A DNA stretch of 10,876 nt. Source: JBBQIY01 sp964618405. GTDB taxonomy: Bacteria > Verrucomicrobiota > Kiritimatiellia > RFP12 > UBA3636. The stretch spans positions 1 to 10,876 of the forward strand of contig CAZUAY010000131.1 of the NCBI GenBank assembly GCA_964618405.1, in the 5' to 3' direction. The notes beneath the pieces were generated by a model. The model saw only the letters and a program-made list of their open reading frames with translations, ran no database searches and was not told the DNA's origin. A program made the position numbers and the translations under genes. This document shows positions 1-5,685 of this stretch, piece by piece. Within the stretch, counting starts at the first letter, position 1, and every line of letters begins with the position of its first letter.

Positions 1-14
1 AGCAACTAGCGACT
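1..14. repeat. Partial heptamer array, left edge
   Basis: Two tandem heptamers, AGCAACT and AGCGACT, fit the pattern AGCRACT and run into the window edge, so the array is probably longer. Their reverse complement, AGTCGCT-AGTTGCT, matches the array at the right end of the window (10804-10825), where the same pattern appears as AGTCGCG-AGTTGCG. The array abuts the palindrome that starts at base 15. Confidence 0.6.
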
Positions 15-53
15 GTAATCGGTCAGGCACAGCCCCTGTGCCTGACCGATTAC
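15..53. repeat. Perfect palindrome, GTAATCGG family, left copy
   Basis: An 18-bp perfect inverted repeat: arm GTAATCGGTCAGGCACAG (15-32), loop CCC (33-35), complementary arm 36-53. No U tract follows on either strand, so it is not a canonical intrinsic terminator. The first 12 bases of the arm are identical to the left arm of the palindrome at 10757-10803. A conserved tip sequence with a variable but self-complementary interior is typical of REP-like dispersed repeats. Confidence 0.9.
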
Positions 54-92
54 CTGGGAGCCTGAAAAAACTCTACCCTAGTCGCTACTATA

Positions 93-98
93 TATGAT
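93..98 (+). promoter_or_regulatory. Possible -10 box (TATGAT) for the galM operon
   Basis: TATGAT lies in an AT-rich stretch (88-120), about 95 nt upstream of the galM start, and matches the sigma70 -10 consensus at five of six positions. No recognisable -35 hexamer occurs 16-18 bp upstream. This is only a weak candidate. Nothing else in 54-178 looks clearly regulatory, apart from an AGTCGCTA copy at 80-87 that is the reverse complement of bases 7-14. Confidence 0.2.
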
Positions 99-178
99 AA
101 CATTATTGCCGTTATTAGGTCGTGAAATTTTGAGCGACGATCTCATGTGAGTTTTCAGAGTCAGCTAAGGAGTGCACC

Positions 179-184
179 GGAGGG
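179..184 (+). promoter_or_regulatory. Shine-Dalgarno sequence of galM
   Basis: GGAGGG lies 8 nt before the ATG at 193 and fixes that codon as the start in preference to the in-frame GTG at 172. It is the only strong ribosome binding site seen in front of any gene in this window. Confidence 0.75.
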
Positions 185-192
185 TAAAATCA

Positions 193-1215
193 ATGAGCTA
201 CAAGACTTTTGTTTTGAAGAATAAGAACGGCATGACTATGAAGGTCAGCAATCTCGGCGGCACGGTTCTGGAACTTACCGCGCCCGATCGAGACGGGGTA
301 TTTGAAGATGTTTTATTGGGATTCGACGATCCCGAGAAGTTCCACGAAAATGGCTACATGTCGTCTATCATTGGGCGCGTTGCAAACCGAATCACGAAGG
401 GAACCTTCGAGCTGGACGGCAAAACGTACACAATCCCATTGAATGCTGAGAAAGACGGTGTGAAGGTTTCGTTGCACGGCGGGACTAAGGGGTTTGATCA
501 GAAGGTGTGGGATGCCAAAACGCTGGAAACCCCAGAGGGTCCAGCAGTCGAGTTATGTTATTTGAGTTCTGATGGTGAAGAAGGGTATCCAGGAAATCTT
601 TTTGTGAGAGTTGTCTATACCCTGATGGAGTGCAATGCGTGGCGTATTCAATATTGGGCGATGACCGATGCCCCTACCGTCGTGAATTTGACGCAACATG
701 CCTATTTTAACTTGAACGGCGGAAAGTACAATGTCTTGGACCATCTGGTTCAGATCAATTGCGATCACTTCACGCCGTCTGACAAAGCGTTGCTACCAAC
801 AGGGAAGGTACTTCCCGTTGCGGGAACCCCTGTAGATTTCACCGAGCCGACCCGGATTGGAGAACGCCTTGAAGACCGCTCGAAGTATATCACGCTTGCG
901 GGTGGCTATGATCACAACTATCTTATCAACCGGATGACGCCTGGGCTGGCACTTTGCGCTGTCGTAGAAGATCAGGAAAGCGGTCGGATGATGGAGACTT
1001 GGACTACAGAGCCTTGTGTTTTGTTTTATGCTGGGAACTTTATTCCTGCCGGAACACGCGGCAAAAATGGAGCAAAGTATGGACCCCACCACGGGTTCTG
1101 CCTCGAGACCCAACATGCGCCTGATGCCCCCAATAAGCCCGGCTTCGAAAGCATTCGCCTGAATCCGGGAGAAGTGATGCAGTCGACAACAATCTATCAA
1201 TTCGATGCTGTTTGA
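193..1215 (+). CDS. galM: Aldose 1-epimerase (galactose mutarotase)
   Basis: A 340-residue cytosolic enzyme that interconverts the alpha and beta anomers of aldoses, classically galactose or glucose for the Leloir pathway. The family signature is complete: NRI at 65-67 followed by TFELDG, LHGG with His95, NLTQHAYFNL with the proposed catalytic acid His169, DHNY with substrate-binding Asp240, and CLETQ with the catalytic base Glu305. Positions and total length match the well-studied Lactococcus enzyme closely. No signal peptide is visible. The ATG at 193 is chosen because GGAGGG lies 8 nt upstream. It is the first gene of a three-gene plus-strand set, and its stop falls near or within the start of the pseudokinase gene. 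No galactokinase or galT is present, so it may supply sugar to the neighbouring glycosyltransferase functions; that link is inferred. Confidence 0.95.
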   Translation: MSYKTFVLKNKNGMTMKVSNLGGTVLELTAPDRDGVFEDVLLGFDDPEKFHENGYMSSIIGRVANRITKGTFELDGKTYTIPLNAEKDGVKVSLHGGTKGFDQKVWDAKTLETPEGPAVELCYLSSDGEEGYPGNLFVRVVYTLMECNAWRIQYWAMTDAPTVVNLTQHAYFNLNGGKYNVLDHLVQINCDHFTPSDKALLPTGKVLPVAGTPVDFTEPTRIGERLEDRSKYITLAGGYDHNYLINRMTPGLALCAVVEDQESGRMMETWTTEPCVLFYAGNFIPAGTRGKNGAKYGPHHGFCLETQHAPDAPNKPGFESIRLNPGEVMQSTTIYQFDAV

Positions 1216-1237
1216 TCCCCCAATTGGTTTTTGCGTT

Positions 1238-3226
1238 ATGTCAGATATTGTGAAGGTAGAAGAGAATACATCCCCATCTCAAGGGGAATCAACTCGTAAT
1301 TCTGTAAGTGGAGCCCCTGAGATTTCAGGGCTACAGATCTTGTCTCGCTCTGGCGAAACGAGCGCGGCTGACGTATGGAGCGCGTTACAAATTTCGTTAG
1401 AGCGCTTGGTGACTATTTGGGTATTGAAGGAAGAGTTGTCGCAAGATGCGGCCCAAGCAGAGCACTTTGAAAATGTGGCCCGCGCAGTTTCGCGGATACG
1501 CCATCCCAATTTGTTGCAGGTTATCGATGTGGCGAGAACCGCGAAGGGTGTGCCCTACGTGGTGTATGAAAATGTAGACGGAACCAGCCTTGCATCGATC
1601 CTGCATCTTGAGCGAAAAATAGATCCCGTGCGAGCCATGCGCATTGTGATGGAAATAGCAAAGGTGCTTGATTCTGCCTGGAAGCAGTGCGGATTTGTTC
1701 ATCGTAACATCAAGCCGGAAACGGTACAAATTGGCTCAGGAGACACCGTCAAGCTAATCAACTTTAGCAGTGCCACGCTTGTGAAGCCAGGCGAGAATCC
1801 CTTAGCATACGATGATGGCATGGTCGTCGGAACGCCAAGCTATGCCTCACCTGAACAGGTAGAATGTCTTCGTTCCCTTGATTATCATTCGGACATGTAC
1901 AGTGCCGGTGCGTCTTTTTATCAAATGGTGACGGGTGTTACCCCTTTCGGTGACGAGCCTGATCCGATGAAAATATTGGAACTCCAACGTGTAGGCACTC
2001 TGACGAATCCGCGTGAATTTAATCCCAGCATCAAACCAGGCGTTGTACACATCATCCGGAAGATGATGGCGAAGTCCCCAGAAGAGCGGTATCCCTGGTG
2101 GCAGGATGTCATTGAAGACCTACAGCGTGTTCTTGATGGACGTCCACCCTATCTCGAGTCGACGAATTATGTACCGCCGCTTAGCACGGTCGCGCCTTCG
2201 CCTGCTGAAGTCGAATCAGGTACTCCATCCTTGAAGGCGAAGCGGCGCCTGACGAATGTTCCGGTTCGAAAATTAAAAACATACGCGACGCAAGAGGGGG
2301 GGGCTGCTCCAGCAAAACGCAAACCGTCCGGGCCAAATTTCATGATGAAGCTTGTCGCGGTGCTTGCCGTCGGTAGCTTTGCGTTTGGGCTTACCTATTT
2401 TCGTATTAATATGCTTGAAAGACCTCCTGCAGGCGATCGTACCGACGCGGAGAAGTCGGTCTCAGCCGAGTCTCCTGATGAGGAGGCTGGTCTTGCCGTT
2501 GCCGAGGATGCTGCAGATCAGATGGAAGGTGGATTTGGAGACCAACTTTCCGCCGTTCCCGATGATTCTGCTGGCTTTGGAGATTCACTAAACGGCGAAG
2601 AAACGCAGGTTTCTGGGTCTAGTTTGACAACGCCAGTGCAGTCAGACAATACGCTCTCAGCAGCCAACGAGATAGGGGATAGGGCCAATGGCGTTTCGAC
2701 GGTTGTTTCGCAGCAGAAACTTCTCTCGGATATTTACAAGACCGTGGTTTCGAAAAACTTTGAAGAGGCAAAAGCATTTGCTTTTGAGCGGTTTAAGGAC
2801 TCCAAGGATGTTGCTGGCATCGACACCGAGGAATGCAAGCTGATTTGGAGTGCTTTTAATGATGCCTGCTCATTTGAGGATCTCATTGGGGTTTCCCTGA
2901 CACGGAGTTCTAGTACCCGAACGCTATCTATCGGCGGGAAAGAGATCGTTTTTGCACCGCGAATGTACTCGAATGGTGAGTTGATAGGCACGCTCTTCAA
3001 CGAAGACGAAACGACAGTGCAAAACTATCGGATAAAAGTAGCGGAGATGACTCCGGAGGAAATGTACGACACCGTGCTCTCATCCGTTGTTGACGACAAG
3101 CGTCCGGCCTTACTTTCTCGAGCTTTTCTCACCATGAAAATGGGCGGGAGAGGCGATTTTTCGATTTTGATTGAAAAATACGATATTAAAGAATTGAAAC
3201 CCTTTCTGGATCATGTTGGAAAATGA
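1238..3226 (+). CDS. Membrane-anchored Ser/Thr kinase-like protein, predicted pseudokinase
   Basis: A 662-residue protein with a PknB-like kinase fold at about 31-303, a linker, one membrane helix at about 369-387 and an extracytoplasmic C-terminal part. The fold is recognisable from HPNLLQVID, GTPSYASPEQ (198-207), DMYSAG (219-224) and Arg284. The catalytic residues are replaced: the glycine loop is degenerate (GETSAA, 39-44), the beta3 lysine is Trp61, the alphaC glutamate aligns with Val80, HRD is HRN (Asn157), KPEN is KPET, and DFG is NFS (175-177). Phosphotransfer is therefore unlikely, and a scaffold or sensor role is inferred. After the helix comes an acidic linker with two GFGD motifs, then about 170 residues (492-662) that I do not recognise. 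The start is uncertain: an in-frame ATG at 1205 overlaps galM and would add 11 residues. Neither start has a clear Shine-Dalgarno. The last codons overlap the next gene by 4 nt. Confidence 0.88.
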   Translation: MSDIVKVEENTSPSQGESTRNSVSGAPEISGLQILSRSGETSAADVWSALQISLERLVTIWVLKEELSQDAAQAEHFENVARAVSRIRHPNLLQVIDVARTAKGVPYVVYENVDGTSLASILHLERKIDPVRAMRIVMEIAKVLDSAWKQCGFVHRNIKPETVQIGSGDTVKLINFSSATLVKPGENPLAYDDGMVVGTPSYASPEQVECLRSLDYHSDMYSAGASFYQMVTGVTPFGDEPDPMKILELQRVGTLTNPREFNPSIKPGVVHIIRKMMAKSPEERYPWWQDVIEDLQRVLDGRPPYLESTNYVPPLSTVAPSPAEVESGTPSLKAKRRLTNVPVRKLKTYATQEGGAAPAKRKPSGPNFMMKLVAVLAVGSFAFGLTYFRINMLERPPAGDRTDAEKSVSAESPDEEAGLAVAEDAADQMEGGFGDQLSAVPDDSAGFGDSLNGEETQVSGSSLTTPVQSDNTLSAANEIGDRANGVSTVVSQQKLLSDIYKTVVSKNFEEAKAFAFERFKDSKDVAGIDTEECKLIWSAFNDACSFEDLIGVSLTRSSSTRTLSIGGKEIVFAPRMYSNGELIGTLFNEDETTVQNYRIKVAEMTPEEMYDTVLSSVVDDKRPALLSRAFLTMKMGGRGDFSILIEKYDIKELKPFLDHVGK

Positions 3227-4743
3227 AAATCTCGATTGCGGTGGCTGTGTTTGCTGGCTTGGTCCTTTCCGCTTGCAACGTTATCATGGGGCCATTGAAT
3301 CAAGATGAAGGCTGGTATCTGCTTGCTGGGCTTAATACTGCAGGTGGGATGATGCCGTATCGCGATTATCTCTTTACACAGGGACCTGTTCTTCCGTATG
3401 TCTATGCGATGCTTTCGCCTGTGTGGAGTCCTTTCGGCGTCCTCGGTGGACGTGTTTTGACTTCGATGCTGGGCCTTCTGGTTGCTGTATTCTGTTCTGC
3501 TTTCGCTTATCGGGTTGCTCCTGAACGCGGTCGCGTTATGGCGGCATTGTTTGCTTGGTTGCTAACCGCGTGTTGCCCGGTGTTTAGCTATTTTACAGTC
3601 ATTCCCAAAACATATTCGTTATCTGGCCTTTTTATTGCCGCCGCCTTCTTTGTGCTTTCAGGTAAAAGATCGTGGCGCTTTGAAGTTGCTGGCATGCTTC
3701 TGGCCTTGGCGGCAGGTACGCGGCTTTCATTGGGGATTTTACTGCCGGTCGTTGGGTTTGGTTTACTGGTGCTCTGCCGCCGTGAAGGGTATCGGTATGC
3801 GTGGTTTCGCTTTGGCCTGGGCGGGGGAATTACGCTACTGGCTCTCTTTGTACCTTTTGCGATCCTAGCGCCAGACGGACTTCTTTTCTCTCAATCTTAC
3901 CATGCATCTCGGTCTGATACAGACATTTTTAATTGGCTCGTGCTGAGGGCGGGATTTGCTTCACGACTTCTACAAGGATATTTCCCGATGGTTTGCCTTG
4001 GGGTTGCTGCCGTGGCTGCTGGGTTCCGCGACATACGTCGCATTCCTCCTGCGTTGTGGTTTGCCTGTTTAGGATTCTTGGCGGTTACCGCAGTTCATTT
4101 CACGGCTCCTTTTCCCTACGATGACTATCAAACACCGGTTATGCCCCTTGCCGCGGCAGCCGTATCCGTGATGCTGGCGACCGTGTTGATGACAGCGTCT
4201 TCACGACAAATCGGCATCGTCGCTCGGTCAGTGACCTTTGCGTCGCTACTCTTTATTGTTGCGTCCCCAATGTGCATGACGTGGGTAACCGTACGACAAG
4301 ATCGTTTCTGGTTCCAAATGAAGACGACGCCAGACGTGATCAAACTCCGCGAGGTCGGCGCGTGGCTGCGTGAGAACGCTGGACCGACAGGACAGGTGTT
4401 GACGCAGGATGCCTATCTCGCAGTGGAGGCAGGACTGAAAGTCGTTCCAGGGCTTGAAATGGGACCTTTCAGCATTTTTCCGGCGCTGGATGAAGCAGCG
4501 GCGGAAAAGGCCAAGGTACACAACGTGGCAACCTTGGAAGGCACGATCGAAACGAGCCATGCCGAAGTTGCGGCGCTCAGCGGCTATGCGTTTGCTGTCT
4601 CGTGTCCGACAACGGAGAAGATGGAACCAGAGATTGTAGCGTCACTCACGCAAGCCGTTGAGGCTCGTTATGAGAAGATTCGCAGCATTCCTGATTTTGG
4701 CCAAGGGCATACCACGCTTGATCTCTACAAGCTGAAGCAGTAA
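3223..4743 (+). CDS. GT-C fold glycosyltransferase (PMT/ArnT-like, family 39 type), integral membrane
   Basis: A 506-residue polytopic membrane protein. After a first helix (about 3-20) comes the loop LNQDEGWY (25-32), with the acidic pair Asp28-Glu29, and then PYRDYLFTQGP (45-55). This is the pattern of the first external loop of lipid-linked-sugar-dependent GT-C enzymes, where the Asp is thought to be catalytic. I count roughly ten hydrophobic segments up to residue 352, followed by a soluble C-terminal domain of about 150 residues. The family transfers sugars from polyprenyl-phosphate donors to proteins, lipids or glycans outside the cytoplasmic membrane; the acceptor cannot be told here. 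The start codon overlaps the pseudokinase stop as ATGA, which implies translational coupling and a functional link. The stop is one base from the stop of the opposing permease gene. Confidence 0.85.
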   Translation: MKISIAVAVFAGLVLSACNVIMGPLNQDEGWYLLAGLNTAGGMMPYRDYLFTQGPVLPYVYAMLSPVWSPFGVLGGRVLTSMLGLLVAVFCSAFAYRVAPERGRVMAALFAWLLTACCPVFSYFTVIPKTYSLSGLFIAAAFFVLSGKRSWRFEVAGMLLALAAGTRLSLGILLPVVGFGLLVLCRREGYRYAWFRFGLGGGITLLALFVPFAILAPDGLLFSQSYHASRSDTDIFNWLVLRAGFASRLLQGYFPMVCLGVAAVAAGFRDIRRIPPALWFACLGFLAVTAVHFTAPFPYDDYQTPVMPLAAAAVSVMLATVLMTASSRQIGIVARSVTFASLLFIVASPMCMTWVTVRQDRFWFQMKTTPDVIKLREVGAWLRENAGPTGQVLTQDAYLAVEAGLKVVPGLEMGPFSIFPALDEAAAEKAKVHNVATLEGTIETSHAEVAALSGYAFAVSCPTTEKMEPEIVASLTQAVEARYEKIRSIPDFGQGHTTLDLYKLKQ

Positions 4744-4744
4744 T

Positions 4745-5668
4745 TCACTTGGCGAGCCGGATACGAGGATCAAGCCAGGCGTAGGCTAGGTCGGAGAGCA
4801 GGTTGGAGAGTTGGTAGAGGAGCGCGCCGATGATGACGACGGCTCGGACCATCGCGAAATCGGAGGAGTTAACGGCGTTGAGGCCGATACCACCGAGTCC
4901 AGGAATGCCATAAAAGCTCTCCAATAAAATACTTCCCGTAAAAAGAAATGGAACCGCAAGACTGATGTTGGTAACAACGGGGATCAAGCTGTTGCGCATG
5001 ACGTGGCGTAAGAGTACCGCAACGGGATGCAGTCCCTTCGCAATGGCCGTGCGGACATGAGGGCGGTTAATTTCATCGAGAATCACGGTTCGGTAAAAAC
5101 GGACATCGGTGCCGAGACCGCTGATGATGCCAATGGTGACCGGCAAGCAGAGGTAAGTCCAGTTCTCAAATCCCCACACGGGAAAGAGTTGGAGCTTGTA
5201 CGCTAGGATGTACTGCCCGGCAGTAACCCAGATGACATAGTTGACGCTCATGAGCGCAGTTGTCCCCGCCAACGTGACGCTATCGAGTCGCTTTCCCGCC
5301 TGTGCAGCACAAAGCAGACCGATGACCAAGGCGAGGAATGTTCCGATGGTTAGAATGGGAATGGTTAAGGATAGCGAAATCCAAATACCCTCCTTAATGA
5401 CGTTCCAGACGGGTTGTCGATACTCGATCGAATCGCCGAGTTTGCCCTGGATTAGTTCGCCTAAAAACGAGACATATTGAACCGCTAGGGGCCTGTCGTA
5501 GCCGTGCATCTTGTCGTACTCTGCCAGCGCCTCAGCACTGGCGTTCTTGCCGAGGACCTGTGCGGCGGGAGAGCCCCCAACCACGTTGAAGAGGATGAAC
5601 GTCAACAACGTGACGCCGAGCAGGGTGGGAATGAGTTGTAAGAGTCTTCTGAGCGTATAGCGTAGCAT
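4745..5668 (-). CDS. ABC transporter permease, DppB/OppB family
   Basis: A 307-residue inner-membrane permease of the peptide/nickel importer type. It starts with the usual MLRYTLRRLLQLIPTLLGV helix and has about six membrane segments. The EAA-type cytoplasmic loop at about 205-230 (VRTAIAKGL...RNSLIP) contacts the ATPase subunits. The C-terminal signatures ESFYGIPGLG (250-259) and LDPRIR (299-304) are present, and the length is normal. DppB-type permeases work as a heterodimer with a DppC-type permease, two ATPases and a binding protein. None of these is adjacent, because the next gene is convergent. It lies 17 nt downstream of the cpaF-like gene, probably on the same transcript, although no Shine-Dalgarno is seen. 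The substrate cannot be predicted. Confidence 0.92.
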   Translation of the reverse strand: MLRYTLRRLLQLIPTLLGVTLLTFILFNVVGGSPAAQVLGKNASAEALAEYDKMHGYDRPLAVQYVSFLGELIQGKLGDSIEYRQPVWNVIKEGIWISLSLTIPILTIGTFLALVIGLLCAAQAGKRLDSVTLAGTTALMSVNYVIWVTAGQYILAYKLQLFPVWGFENWTYLCLPVTIGIISGLGTDVRFYRTVILDEINRPHVRTAIAKGLHPVAVLLRHVMRNSLIPVVTNISLAVPFLFTGSILLESFYGIPGLGGIGLNAVNSSDFAMVRAVVIIGALLYQLSNLLSDLAYAWLDPRIRLAK

Positions 5669-5685
5669 CGCAGTGGGTCGGTTTA

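Noticed and set aside
15..53. Intrinsic transcription terminator.
   Set aside because: The stem is strong but no T run follows on either strand, and the same sequence family recurs at the other end of the window, which fits a repeat better.
1205..1237. Upstream start for the pseudokinase at 1205.
   Set aside because: It would add 11 hydrophobic residues encoded partly within galM and has no Shine-Dalgarno; 1238 gives a more typical N-terminus, although the choice is not certain.
3223..3290. Lipobox-like LSAC near the N-terminus of the GT-C protein, suggesting a lipoprotein.
   Set aside because: The protein is polytopic with about ten membrane segments, and the hydrophobic stretch is the expected first helix before the DE loop; the motif is probably coincidental.
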